DNA of 35,752 nt from Microbacterium oxydans (GCF_000956405.1 NZ_JYIV01000009.1:1-35752), one strand, 5' to 3'. Shown: positions 1 through 7,789, counted from the first letter of the stretch. Numbers and translations: made by a program. Notes: generated by a model not told the origin, from the sequence alone.

Positions 1-12
1 CCTCCTGACCCC

Positions 13-36
13 CGCTACCCCGCTACCCCGCTACCC
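13..36. repeat. Three tandem copies of an 8-mer
   Basis: CGCTACCC occurs three times head to tail (13-20, 21-28, 29-36). It lies just left of the symmetric repeat that precedes the amidohydrolase gene. No function can be assigned. Confidence 0.7.
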
Positions 37-41
37 GCAGC

Positions 42-123
42 GCCGAGACCCACGCACAGCGCCGAGACCCATCGAGCCAGACGCTTGCGGCAGTGGGTCT
101 GGGCAGAGACCATGGGTCTCGGC
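42..123. promoter_or_regulatory. Symmetric four-half-site inverted repeat upstream of the M20 amidohydrolase
   Basis: GCCGAGACCCA appears at 42-52 and again, followed by T, at 61-72. Its complement appears as GTGGGTCTGGGC (93-104, imperfect) and ATGGGTCTCGGC (112-123, exact). Both left copies and both right copies are 19 bp apart, so the four sites are mirror-symmetric around position 82-83. The rightmost site overlaps the likely -35 region of the amidohydrolase promoter. This looks like a regulator-binding array. A nested hairpin or REP-type element is the alternative. Confidence 0.5.
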
Positions 124-147
124 AAGGCGGGGCTGCGCGGCTAGGCT
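119..147 (+). promoter_or_regulatory. Predicted leaderless promoter of the amidohydrolase
   Basis: A TCGGCA hexamer (119-124) and a TAGGCT hexamer (142-147) are separated by 17 bp. The second ends 6 nt before the ATG at 154, and no Shine-Dalgarno is visible. That spacing would place the transcription start on the start codon. Confidence 0.4.
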
Positions 148-153
148 CGGGCC

Positions 154-1368
154 ATGACGATCGACCTCGAAGCGCTCTACATCGACCTGCACCAGCACCC
201 CGAGCTCTCGTTCCAGGAGACGCGCACCGCGGGCATCGCCGCCCAGCATCTGCGCGACCTCGGCCTCGAAGTCGAAGAGGGGGTCGGGGTCACCGGCGTC
301 GTCGGGGTGCTGCGCAACGGCGACGGCCCCGTGGTGTGGGTGCGAGCCGACATGGATGCGCTGCCCGTCGAGGAGCAGACAGGCTTGGCATACGCCAGCA
401 CCGCGAAAGGGGTCGACCCCGCCGGGACGACCGTTCCCGTCATGCACGCCTGCGGCCACGACATGCACGTCACCGCGATGATCGGGGCAGTGGAGAAGCT
501 GGTCGCCGAGCGGTCCGACTGGTCGGGAACCCTCGTCGTGCTGATCCAGCCCGCCGAGGAGTACGGCGCCGGGGCGCGAGCGATGCTCGACGACGGGATC
601 CTCGACCGCTACCCCAAGCCCGACGTCGTGCTCGGCCAGCACGTCACCCCGCTGCCCGCCGGTGTGATCGGCGTGCGCAGCGGAACGCAGATGGCCGCCT
701 CCGATGGGCTCACCGTGACCCTGCACGGCCGCGGCGGCCACGGCTCGCGCCCGCACGCCACGATCGATCCCGTCGTGATGGCCGCGGCCACCGTGATGCG
801 CCTGCAGACCATCACGTCGCGCGAGATCGACCCGCAGGGCGTCGCCGTGGTGACGGTCGGCTCGATCCATGCGGGCCTCAAGAACAACATCATCCCCGCC
901 GAGGCCAAGCTCGAACTCAGCCTGCGCTACCCGGACGAGGAGACACGCGACAAGGTGCTCGCGAGCGTCGAGCGCATCGTGAGGGCCGAGGCCACAGCCT
1001 CCGGTGCGGAGCGCGAGCCCGAGATCCGCACCGACCACACGCTGCCCGCCACCATCAACGATGAAGAAGCCACCGCGCGCGTCTCCGCAGCCCTGCAGCG
1101 CGCCCTGGGCGAGGCCGCCGTGATCGATCCCGGGATGTTCACCGGCAGCGAGGACGTGTCGTGGTTCGCCCGCGATGCCGGAGCACCCCTCGTGTTCTGG
1201 TTCTGGGGCGGCGTCGACCCCACCCGGTTCGCCGAGGCAGCCGCCGCGGGACGCCTGGGAGAGGACATCCCGACCAATCACTCGCCGTTCTTCGCGCCGG
1301 AGATCCACCCGACCATCGAGGTCGGCGTCACCGCCATGTCGGCCGCGGCCCGGGAGTTCCTCGCCTAG
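154..1368 (+). CDS. M20 family metallo-amidohydrolase (hippurate/N-acyl amino acid hydrolase type)
   Basis: The 404-residue protein is a full-length M20D-type peptidase that hydrolyses an N-acyl amide bond with two bound metal ions, probably in the cytoplasm since no signal peptide is seen. Visible metal ligands are the H98-A-C100-G-H102-D motif, the glutamate pair E135-E136 (PAEEYGAGA), H163 (GQHV) and the C-terminal NHSPFF. The HGRGGHGSRPH stretch around residues 190-200 belongs to the lid/dimerisation domain insertion. The ATG at 154 gives the usual start, 6 nt after a TANNNT hexamer. It is transcribed alone towards moaA. The exact substrate (hippurate, indole-acetyl amino acids, N-acetyl amino acids) cannot be read from sequence. 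Confidence 0.9.
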   Translation: MTIDLEALYIDLHQHPELSFQETRTAGIAAQHLRDLGLEVEEGVGVTGVVGVLRNGDGPVVWVRADMDALPVEEQTGLAYASTAKGVDPAGTTVPVMHACGHDMHVTAMIGAVEKLVAERSDWSGTLVVLIQPAEEYGAGARAMLDDGILDRYPKPDVVLGQHVTPLPAGVIGVRSGTQMAASDGLTVTLHGRGGHGSRPHATIDPVVMAAATVMRLQTITSREIDPQGVAVVTVGSIHAGLKNNIIPAEAKLELSLRYPDEETRDKVLASVERIVRAEATASGAEREPEIRTDHTLPATINDEEATARVSAALQRALGEAAVIDPGMFTGSEDVSWFARDAGAPLVFWFWGGVDPTRFAEAAAAGRLGEDIPTNHSPFFAPEIHPTIEVGVTAMSAAAREFLA

Positions 1369-1412
1369 AGGCCGGACACTGCGCTCACGTGATCGGGGCT
1401 ACGTCGATTTGC

Positions 1413-2498
1413 TCATCCGCCGATCGCGTTCATACCGCGCGCGGGCTGCAGGAACGAGGGGTCGTCGATCGCGTGTCCCGGCAGCTTGCCATGCACGCAC
1501 GACCGCAGGAGCGCGGCGATCTCGTCCGCGCGCTGCCCGGGCGCAGAGGCCGACTCTCCGCGCAGCAGCCCGGTCAGGTCGTACTCGGCGAGCGAGAACA
1601 GGCAGTTGCGCAGCTGTCCGTCGGCGGTCAGCCGCAGGCGATCGCACGCACCGCAGAACGGAGCGGTGACCGACGCGATCACGCCGACCTCGTGCGATCC
1701 GCCGTCGATCCGCCACTTCTCGGCGGGCGCTCCCCCGCGGCCCGCGACCGGTTCGAGGTGCCAGCGCTCCCCCAGCGATGCGAGGATCTCCTCGCGCGTG
1801 ACCATCGAGGCGCGGTCCCAGGTGTGCCCGGCGTCCAGCGGCATCTGCTCGATGAATCGGAGCTGAGCGCCCACGCCCATCGCGAACTCCACGAGATCGA
1901 CCAGCTCGTCGTCGTTCACGCCGCGCATAGCGACCGCGTTCAGCTTGAGGGGACGGAGGGACGAGGCCGCAGCCGCCTCGATACCCGCGAAGACATCGTC
2001 GAGGCGGTCGCGGCGGGTGAGGTCGGCGAAGCGCTGGCGGTCGACCGTGTCGATGCTGATGTTGAGGCGCGTGAGCCCGGCATCGATCAGGGCCGGGAGC
2101 TTCTGGGCGAGGCTGATGCCGTTGGTGGTCATCGCCACCTCGACTGGGCCCTCCTCCCCCTCGATGCGGGAGATGCGCCGAACGACGTCGACGATGTCGG
2201 TGCGCAGCAGCGGTTCGCCGCCGGTGAGACGGAAGGTGCGGATGCCGAGAGCTGCGGCCACCTCGGCGACCTCGACGATCTCGTCGGTGGAGAGGATGCT
2301 CGTGCGGGCCAGCCACTCGTTGCCCTGCTCGGGCATGCAGTACGTGCAGCGCAGCGAGCAGCGATCGGTGAGGGAGATGCGCAGATCGCGATGCACACGG
2401 CCATGCGTGTCGACGAGACCTCCTGAGAGGCCGACGGCATCCGATGCGGGCGCGGTGCGCGGCGCGCGCATGCCGATGACCACCGGCACGGCCGTCAC
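1413..2498 (-). CDS. moaA: GTP 3',8-cyclase MoaA, radical SAM enzyme of molybdopterin synthesis
   Basis: MoaA converts GTP to 3',8-cyclo-dihydro-GTP, the first step of molybdenum cofactor synthesis, together with MoaC. The N-terminal radical SAM cluster motif CSLRCTYC (C-x3-C-x2-C) follows RDLRISLTDR. The GGEPLLR motif comes next, and the chain ends in the family's Gly-Gly tail (NAIGG). A C-terminal cysteine group (CGACDRLRL, then NCLF) provides the second 4Fe-4S site. I chose the GTG at 2498 because GGGGAG lies 5 nt upstream. An ATG at 2540 in the same frame would add 14 residues with no family resemblance. Its partners moaC, moaD and moaE are at 11.3-12.6 kb. Confidence 0.95.
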   Translation of the reverse strand: MTAVPVVIGMRAPRTAPASDAVGLSGGLVDTHGRVHRDLRISLTDRCSLRCTYCMPEQGNEWLARTSILSTDEIVEVAEVAAALGIRTFRLTGGEPLLRTDIVDVVRRISRIEGEEGPVEVAMTTNGISLAQKLPALIDAGLTRLNISIDTVDRQRFADLTRRDRLDDVFAGIEAAAASSLRPLKLNAVAMRGVNDDELVDLVEFAMGVGAQLRFIEQMPLDAGHTWDRASMVTREEILASLGERWHLEPVAGRGGAPAEKWRIDGGSHEVGVIASVTAPFCGACDRLRLTADGQLRNCLFSLAEYDLTGLLRGESASAPGQRADEIAALLRSCVHGKLPGHAIDDPSFLQPARGMNAIGG

Positions 2499-2598
2499 GG
2501 TGCTCCCCCGCTCCCCGTCATGTTCCGAGACTACCCGCACCTCCGCCGCTGGGGCTCGCGCAAGCGTGACCGGCCATGGGCGCGGGCCCAGTAGTCCT

Positions 2599-3342
2599 TC
2601 AGTGCAGGTGATCGGCGGTTTCGACTCGACCTAGCGTGATCCTCGTCGCGCACCAGTCTGCGATGCCATCGACTGCCGCGGCGACGGTGGGTTCATGAAA
2701 GCCCGGAGAACTGGAGTCGAAGAATCGATCACCACTGTCCCCTCCAAAGACGAGAAAATCATGAGGAGTGTTGACCGCCTGCATGCCCTCGTGGTTGACC
2801 TGGAAGTCGTTCTCGTACGCGTGGCTGTTCTCCGCATAGATGCCGCGCACGGAGACCTGGTTGAAAGACGCGTAGTCGACCGAGCCCCTCGGAAGTGGCG
2901 AGTCAACGAGAACCGCTGCGATGACCGGAGCGTCCGAGTTGGAGAGGACGCTCCAGATCGGAGTGCCCGCGTCGCCAACACCAATGACGCACAAAGGCCG
3001 CGATACAGCTCTCTTCTCGATTTCGGTGAGCACTCCCCGGACACCGGCGGGATCGGCACCGCCGCGCTGACTCACCGCGACTGTCGCTAGAGCGGAATGG
3101 TGGAGTTCCTGTCTCAGGGTGTCGTCACTCGCGCCCATCCCGTCACTGAACAACACCGCCACCCCAAGAAGGTCGGTGTCATCGGCTACATCAGTCCACG
3201 TCGTCGTGAACTCTGTACCGTTGACAGATACCGGGAAACTCTGCTGATCAGGGGTGCTGCACCCCGCTGCGGCGGTGCTCAATGCGATCGCGAGCGATGC
3301 GCCAATGGTGCATCGGCGCATCGCTCGCAGGTTCTTCGTCAC
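2599..3342 (-). CDS. Lipoprotein with a degenerate alpha/beta-hydrolase (dienelactone hydrolase-like) fold
   Basis: The N-terminus has basic residues, a hydrophobic stretch and a lipobox-like AAAGC with Cys28, so the mature protein should be a lipid-anchored extracytoplasmic protein of about 220 residues. The strand/turn pattern (VAVLFSDGMG near 61-70, LCVIGVGDAG at 117-126, and FGGDSGDRFFD at 199-209) follows dienelactone hydrolases. However, the nucleophile position of the elbow reads Gly123 and the usual catalytic His position reads Asp205, so it is probably not an active hydrolase of that type. The alignment is by eye. The GTG start overlaps the upstream stop (GTGA); an ATG at 3321 is possible. 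It is the last gene of a three-gene overlapping unit with lower GC than its surroundings. The natural role is unknown. Confidence 0.75.
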   Translation of the reverse strand: MTKNLRAMRRCTIGASLAIALSTAAAGCSTPDQQSFPVSVNGTEFTTTWTDVADDTDLLGVAVLFSDGMGASDDTLRQELHHSALATVAVSQRGGADPAGVRGVLTEIEKRAVSRPLCVIGVGDAGTPIWSVLSNSDAPVIAAVLVDSPLPRGSVDYASFNQVSVRGIYAENSHAYENDFQVNHEGMQAVNTPHDFLVFGGDSGDRFFDSSSPGFHEPTVAAAVDGIADWCATRITLGRVETADHLH

Positions 3343-3716
3343 ACCGCAGCCAGACGCTCACGCGTGAAGGTTGGTGCAACTCGATCGAGGCAGTCCTTCT
3401 CATCCATGTAGAGCTGCCACTTGTCTCGGTTCGCGCCAGTTCCCATCACGCAGTAGTACCCGTAGAACGCCCCCGGGTTGTTGGCCATGTGCGCCTTGCC
3501 GGCCGCCTGGCATTTCGCTTTCGTTGCGTAGTACCCCCACGGGTACGGAGTCATCGGCTGGATCGACGACACGTAGTCGGTGTTTCCCACGGCGGAGACT
3601 ACAACCGCCTCAGAGGGAGAGGCACCACCGGTGGCGGCGTAACCGGGACTAGCCAGCAAAGCGATACCCAGCATGGCGGCTGCTGGCAGCGAAAGCGCTG
3701 CCACCTTACTGTTCAT
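3339..3716 (-). CDS. Small secreted cysteine-containing protein, unknown function
   Basis: The 125-residue product begins with a clear Sec signal peptide (MNSKVAALS, then a hydrophobic core, then a likely cut after SPGYA), leaving about 97 mature residues. The mature part is rich in Tyr/Trp/Pro (PMTPYPWGYY) and has three cysteines, in KAKCQAAG, YYCVMG and KDCLDR; the odd number leaves one unpaired or available for a partner. A strong AAGGAG lies 5 nt before the ATG, although the start overlaps the previous stop by 4 bp. It sits between a cytoplasmic unknown and a lipoprotein in an overlapping operon, which suggests the three act together. I do not recognise a characterised family. Confidence 0.75.
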   Translation of the reverse strand: MNSKVAALSLPAAAMLGIALLASPGYAATGGASPSEAVVVSAVGNTDYVSSIQPMTPYPWGYYATKAKCQAAGKAHMANNPGAFYGYYCVMGTGANRDKWQLYMDEKDCLDRVAPTFTRERLAAV

Positions 3717-4459
3717 GAGATCTCCTTCGATTCATATGGATGGATCCACGCCCGTAGTTCGAGCGCGCTTGCAGGCGCCGCAATCACCGCCGGTGTTCCG
3801 TGTTTGACGATGCCAACGACGCGATAGTCACCATTCGGACTCATCGCCTCCCCCTGCAGCAGGAGGTTGTCGTCCCGTTCCTCGTCGGCGAGCATCTTGT
3901 GGGCGAGCCGAAGCATGGCAGGGGTGTTCTGCGAGTGGACGACGACCAGGTGGATTCCCAGAAGCGGTCTCAGCTCGTCCTCAACGCGCGCGACATCAGT
4001 GGCCGCGACCACGACCGCAAAATGCACGGCGTCATTCACCACGACGAAGTGCAATGCCGCTTCTTTCTCGACCAAACCTCCGGCAACCGACCGAACGAGG
4101 GAGAGATCGATCTCCTCTCCGCCAGCAGCAGAGGGCATAACGAGAAGAGGCTGCGTACCCAAAGACGGCGGCGGTTCCAGGACCGCCGCCTCCTCAGTTA
4201 TCGGGGTGATGTCCCAGACTGCGACGAGCCTTTCACTGACCCACATCCCTCGAGCTTCGACGTACTCGTTGACCCAGCCATCGAGATCTGACGATGCGTG
4301 CAGTCGAATCCTGGCCTCTTCCATAGGAAGGCGAGTCTCAGGTGACAGCGAGACCACCGGGATCAACCACGAGCCTTGCTCGTCTTGCGTGAGCAACCCT
4401 CGGGCGGAAACGGCACCCCCCACTGTCGCGCCGCTCGAAATGTCTGACACCGTCACCAT
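3713..4459 (-). CDS. Unknown cytoplasmic protein, first gene of the low-GC operon
   Basis: The 248-residue product has no signal peptide or membrane span. Residues about 18-85 show a run of short strands with spaced glycines and a GWVNEYVEARGMWVSERLVAV segment that resembles an OB-fold, by eye only. A proline-rich link (EPPPSLGTQP) leads to an alpha/beta C-terminal half with HFVVVNDAVHFAVVV and GIHLVVVHSQNTP. I chose the ATG at 4459 because GAGGAAAGGAG ends at it; the ATG at 4492 has no ribosome site. Its stop overlaps the next start by 4 bp. Base composition (about 53-62 % GC in sampled lines of this unit) is lower than in neighbouring genes, suggesting acquisition by transfer. No function is recognised. 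Confidence 0.7.
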   Translation of the reverse strand: MVTVSDISSGATVGGAVSARGLLTQDEQGSWLIPVVSLSPETRLPMEEARIRLHASSDLDGWVNEYVEARGMWVSERLVAVWDITPITEEAAVLEPPPSLGTQPLLVMPSAAGGEEIDLSLVRSVAGGLVEKEAALHFVVVNDAVHFAVVVAATDVARVEDELRPLLGIHLVVVHSQNTPAMLRLAHKMLADEERDDNLLLQGEAMSPNGDYRVVGIVKHGTPAVIAAPASALELRAWIHPYESKEIS

Positions 4460-4470
4460 CTCCTTTCCTC

Positions 4471-4486
4471 GCACCGACGTTGGTGC
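4471..4486. promoter_or_regulatory. 16-bp near-palindrome just upstream of the low-GC operon
   Basis: GCACCGACGTTGGTGC is palindromic at 14 of 16 positions and ends 11 bp before the chosen start at 4459, between it and the alternative ATG at 4492. It could be an operator or a 5'-UTR hairpin. Confidence 0.35.
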
Positions 4487-4492
4487 GGCCAT

Positions 4493-4745
4493 TTCAGAGT
4501 CCCCGTGCAGCTGCGCAGAGACGAGTTGTGGTCTTATCGGTCACGGTCGAAGGAGACGCCGACCGCAACGGGCTGTTCATCATCCACACCCACCGAGACA
4601 TCGTCTGTAGGCCATATGGGGGACAGAGGCTTATGCGAGACGCCCCCACAGGCCTGAACGCCACTGAACGCGCCAGCATGGCCCCGCCGCCTGGGCACAC
4701 CCAACTGATCACGTATACCGGTATGAAGCGCGGGTGGCAGAGACC
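4493..4745. other. 253-bp non-coding gap between modC and the low-GC operon
   Basis: No convincing gene is seen. The stretch must hold the promoter of the leftward operon. It contains a perfect 10-bp palindrome ATACCGGTAT at 4715-4724, a CCATATGG palindrome near 4612-4619, and a repeated CGTTCAG (complement strand) around 4655-4671. I cannot assign a -10/-35 pair with confidence. Confidence 0.5.
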
Positions 4746-5819
4746 TCAGGACTCCGCGACGAACCGCACCAGCTCGGGATCAATCCGCAGCCAGATCAGT
4801 TCGCCGACCGTCACCTCTCCAGCGGCCGTCGATGAGATGTCGACCGCCCCCACGTCGGTGTGCACGCGAACCCCTGCGAGCGTCGGCTCGACCCGTGCCA
4901 CCACAGCCGCCCATGAGTTAGCACCCGCATCCCGGACGCGCACATCCTCCGGACGGAACACCACGGCGAGCGCGGTACCCTCCATCGCTGCGAGCGCGCG
5001 CGAAGCGGGATCCGCGCTGGTCAGCCGCACCTCACCACCCCGCCACATGCCCCCACTCGCGACGCCCACCAGGCGGTTGACGCCGGCGATCGAGGCGACG
5101 AAGTCCGACGCGGGTGCCGACAGCACCTCGCGGACCGGTCCGCTCTGCGTGACCCGCCCCGCCTCGATCACCATGAGCCGATCCGCCAGCGCGACGGCAT
5201 CGGCGGCATCGTGGGTGACCGCGATCGTGGTGATCCCGTCCAGCTGGTCGCGCAGCATCTGTCGGATCTCGCCCGCCGTCACCGGGTCGAGCGCCACCAG
5301 CGGTTCGTCGAGCAGCACCGCGCGCGGCGACGCGGCGAGCGCCCTGGCGACGGCGACGCGCTGCCCTTCGCCACCCGAGAGCTCACGCGGCATCCGGTCC
5401 CCTGATCCGGCGAGCCCGACGCGGGCGAGCCACTCATCGGCAGAGTCTCGCGCCGCACGGGCGTCTGTGCCTGCCGCCCGCGGGCCGAAGGCGACGTTCT
5501 CGCGCACGGACAGGTGCGGGAACAGGCGCGCATCCTGGCCGAGCAGCACGACCCCGCGGTTCATCGGCGGCGTCCGCACCCGTGGCGAGGCGACGCGGTC
5601 GACGACACGGCCGGCGACCTCGATCTCTCCGGCCGTCAACGGCTCGAGGCCCGCGAGCGCCTGCAGCAGAGTCGACTTTCCCGCACCACTGGGGCCCATG
5701 ATGGCCATGGTCTCCCCCACCGCGACCTGCAGCCCGACGTCGACGGCGAAGTGCTCGCGATCGACGACGATGCGTGCGCGCAGCCCCGGCGCCTCGGCCC
5801 GGCCCTCCGCGCCCGTCAT
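4746..5819 (-). CDS. modC: Molybdate ABC transporter ATP-binding protein ModC
   Basis: The 357-residue ATPase energises molybdate import with ModA and ModB. It has Walker A GPSGAGKST (42-50), the signature LSGGEGQRVAVA, Walker B AVLLDEP, the H-loop VTHDA and a C-terminal Mop/TOBE-like extension (about 280-357) that senses molybdate in this family. The ATG at 5819 overlaps the modB stop (ATGA), so translation is probably coupled; longer in-frame extensions are modB shadow. It is the last gene of a regulator-modA-modB-modC unit. Confidence 0.93.
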   Translation of the reverse strand: MTGAEGRAEAPGLRARIVVDREHFAVDVGLQVAVGETMAIMGPSGAGKSTLLQALAGLEPLTAGEIEVAGRVVDRVASPRVRTPPMNRGVVLLGQDARLFPHLSVRENVAFGPRAAGTDARAARDSADEWLARVGLAGSGDRMPRELSGGEGQRVAVARALAASPRAVLLDEPLVALDPVTAGEIRQMLRDQLDGITTIAVTHDAADAVALADRLMVIEAGRVTQSGPVREVLSAPASDFVASIAGVNRLVGVASGGMWRGGEVRLTSADPASRALAAMEGTALAVVFRPEDVRVRDAGANSWAAVVARVEPTLAGVRVHTDVGAVDISSTAAGEVTVGELIWLRIDPELVRFVAES

Positions 5820-6604
5820 CGCGTAGCCCCCGGTCTCCAGCCGCGCACGAGCAGCAGCACGACGATGGCGGTCGCGAGCAGCAGCAGGGCGAGCGCGACC
5901 GCCGTGCCCTGCGAGACTCCCGCACCGTTGAACGCGGTGTAGATCGCGAGCGGCATCGTCTGGGTGACTCCCGGTCGGTTGCCTGCGAACAGCGCCGTCG
6001 CACCGAACTCGCCGATCGCCCGCGCGAAGCACAGCACGACGCCTGCCACGATCCCCGGTGCCGCGAGCGGGAGGGTGATGCGGCGCAGGATCGTCCACCG
6101 TCCGGCTCCGAGGGCCGCGGCCGTGCGCTCGTGATCCACGCCCGACGTGCGCACGGCCCCCTCGACGGCCAGGACCAGGAAGGGCAGGGCCACGAACGTC
6201 TGCGCCAGCACCACGGCCGGCGTGCTGAAGGAGAGGCCGAGCCCGCCGAGCCAACCCGCACGCCCGAAGAGATACAGCAGTGCGACGCCGCCCACCATCG
6301 GCGGCAGTACCAGCGGCACCGTGACGACGGCGCGGAGCACCGCGGCGAGCCGAGGACCGGAACGGGCGATGTACAGCGCGAGCGGGACCCCCACGACGAT
6401 GCAGAGCAGCGTGGCGACGAGGCCGGTGCCGAGCGAGAGGAGGAGAGCGGAGAGTGCAGCCGGAGACGTCACATCGGCCAGGAACGTCGACCACTGCACG
6501 CGCGCGACCAGAGCGGTCAGCGGCAGGATCAGGAAGGCCAGACCGATTGTGGCGGGGATGGCGAGCGCGCGAGGAGCGTACCCGCGGACCCCTGCGGCGC
6601 TCAT
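5816..6604 (-). CDS. modB: Molybdate ABC transporter permease ModB
   Basis: The 262-residue integral membrane protein has about six hydrophobic spans and the cytoplasmic EAA loop typical of ModB/CysTU permeases, seen as HERTAAALGAGRWTILRRITLPLAAPGI followed by GEFGATALFAGN. It forms the channel through which ModA-delivered molybdate passes. The start ATG at 6604 overlaps the modA stop by 4 bp, and its own stop overlaps modC by 4 bp. Confidence 0.93.
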   Translation of the reverse strand: MSAAGVRGYAPRALAIPATIGLAFLILPLTALVARVQWSTFLADVTSPAALSALLLSLGTGLVATLLCIVVGVPLALYIARSGPRLAAVLRAVVTVPLVLPPMVGGVALLYLFGRAGWLGGLGLSFSTPAVVLAQTFVALPFLVLAVEGAVRTSGVDHERTAAALGAGRWTILRRITLPLAAPGIVAGVVLCFARAIGEFGATALFAGNRPGVTQTMPLAIYTAFNGAGVSQGTAVALALLLLATAIVVLLLVRGWRPGATR

Positions 6605-7383
6605 GGGGCGCCGAAGCCGAAGTCCGCCAGGATCTTCTGCCCCGCGTCCGACAGCACGAAGGCCACGAACGCCTCGGCCGCCTCGGAGTTGGGCGCATCC
6701 GCCAGCGCCGCGATCGGGTAGTGGTTGACGACCTCGTCGGCACCATCGGGCACGATCGCCTCGATATCGGAACGCCCGATCACGTCGGTGGCGTACACGA
6801 GGCCGGCGTCTGCCTCGGAGGCGGCGACCTTGGTGAGGACTGCCGTCACGTTCTGCTCGAGGCTGGACGCATCGACCGTCACACCGGCGGCGGTGAGCAG
6901 CTTCGAGGAAGCAGCACCGCAGGGGACCTCTGGCGCGCACAGCACGGTGGTCACGTCGGCCAGATCGGCGAGCGTCTCGACGCCGCCCGGGTTTCCGGAA
7001 GGCACCGCGACGACGAGCGTATTGGAGGCGAACAGCGCCGGATCGACCGCGACGTCGGCCGCCTTGTCCATGTTCGCCTCATCGGCCGAGGCGAACACAT
7101 CGGCGGGCGCGCCTTCGAGGATCTGCGTGACCAGGGTCGACGAGCCGTCGTACACCGGGCTGAACCGCACGTCCGGGTTCTCGGCGACGAACGCCTCGCC
7201 GATGGCGTCGAAGGCGCCGCTGAGCGACGCGGCGGCGTAGACGGTGAGGTCTCCGCTCAGACTGCTCCGCCCGGCGGTCTCCGATGGTGACGGAGCGCTC
7301 CCTGCCGTGCTCGCACAGCCGGCGAGAGCGAACACGGCCGCAGCGAGGACGAGCGCGGTGGAGCGGCGGAGCGTGCGGTTCAT
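6601..7383 (-). CDS. modA: Molybdate-binding lipoprotein ModA
   Basis: The 260-residue solute-binding protein has a lipoprotein signal with lipobox LAGC (Cys23), then a Ser/Thr-rich linker and the ModA fold beginning LTVYAAASLSGAF. The oxyanion-binding segments YDGSSTLVTQI and GAPADVFASADEANM are present, as is DAGLVYATDV near the C-terminus. It captures molybdate outside the membrane and hands it to ModBC. The ATG at 7383 starts 1 nt after the stop of the upstream regulator gene, so all four genes form one operon. Confidence 0.93.
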   Translation of the reverse strand: MNRTLRRSTALVLAAAVFALAGCASTAGSAPSPSETAGRSSLSGDLTVYAAASLSGAFDAIGEAFVAENPDVRFSPVYDGSSTLVTQILEGAPADVFASADEANMDKAADVAVDPALFASNTLVVAVPSGNPGGVETLADLADVTTVLCAPEVPCGAASSKLLTAAGVTVDASSLEQNVTAVLTKVAASEADAGLVYATDVIGRSDIEAIVPDGADEVVNHYPIAALADAPNSEAAEAFVAFVLSDAGQKILADFGFGAP

Positions 7384-7384
7384 G

Positions 7385-7777
7385 TCAGCCTTTCGGGACT
7401 TCGACGACGACCTGCGTCGCTTTGACGGATGCGGTGGCGAGCGAACCCACCTCGAGCTGCAGGTCACGGGCGGCCTCAGCGGACATGAGCGACACGACGC
7501 GATGCGGCCCGGACTGGATGTCGACCTGCGCCATCAGTCCGTCGACCTGCACGCGGGTCACGATGCCGAGGAAGCGATTGCGGGCGCTGGAGAGCACATC
7601 GCCGGCATCCTTCGCCTCCTCCGCGAGGGCCACGGCGCGTGCCGCGACCGCATCACCGGGGATCTCGGCCGGCACCGCGTCGGTGACCGGCAGCAGCCCC
7701 TGCTCGATCCAACGGCGAACGGTGTCGTCGCTGACCCCGAGCAGTTGCGCGGCTCGAGCGATCCGATACGTCTGCAT
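7385..7777 (-). CDS. HTH/Mop-domain molybdate-responsive regulator
   Basis: The 130-residue protein has an N-terminal MerR-type helix-turn-helix (AAQLLGVSDDTVRRWIEQGLLP, residues about 9-30) and a C-terminal Mop/TOBE domain (about 62-128: ARNRFLGIVTRVQVDGLMAQVDI and SLATASVKATQVVVEV). This is the one-domain molybdate-binding architecture common next to modABC in actinobacteria. It probably represses or tunes the operon it heads. It is shorter than E. coli ModE and has a different HTH. The ATG at 7777 lies 6 nt after a TAGATT hexamer. Confidence 0.88.
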   Translation of the reverse strand: MQTYRIARAAQLLGVSDDTVRRWIEQGLLPVTDAVPAEIPGDAVAARAVALAEEAKDAGDVLSSARNRFLGIVTRVQVDGLMAQVDIQSGPHRVVSLMSAEAARDLQLEVGSLATASVKATQVVVEVPKG

Positions 7778-7783
7778 GACGGG

Positions 7784-7789
7784 AATCTA
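7784..7789 (-). promoter_or_regulatory. -10 hexamer of the mod operon (leaderless)
   Basis: On the minus strand TAGATT ends 6 nt before the ATG of the HTH/Mop gene, and there is no Shine-Dalgarno. This fits a leaderless transcript. No good -35 is seen. Confidence 0.45.

Noticed and set aside
4494..4712. A 72-codon minus-strand frame upstream of the low-GC operon
   Set aside because: No ribosome site, no recognisable features, and it occupies the likely promoter region.
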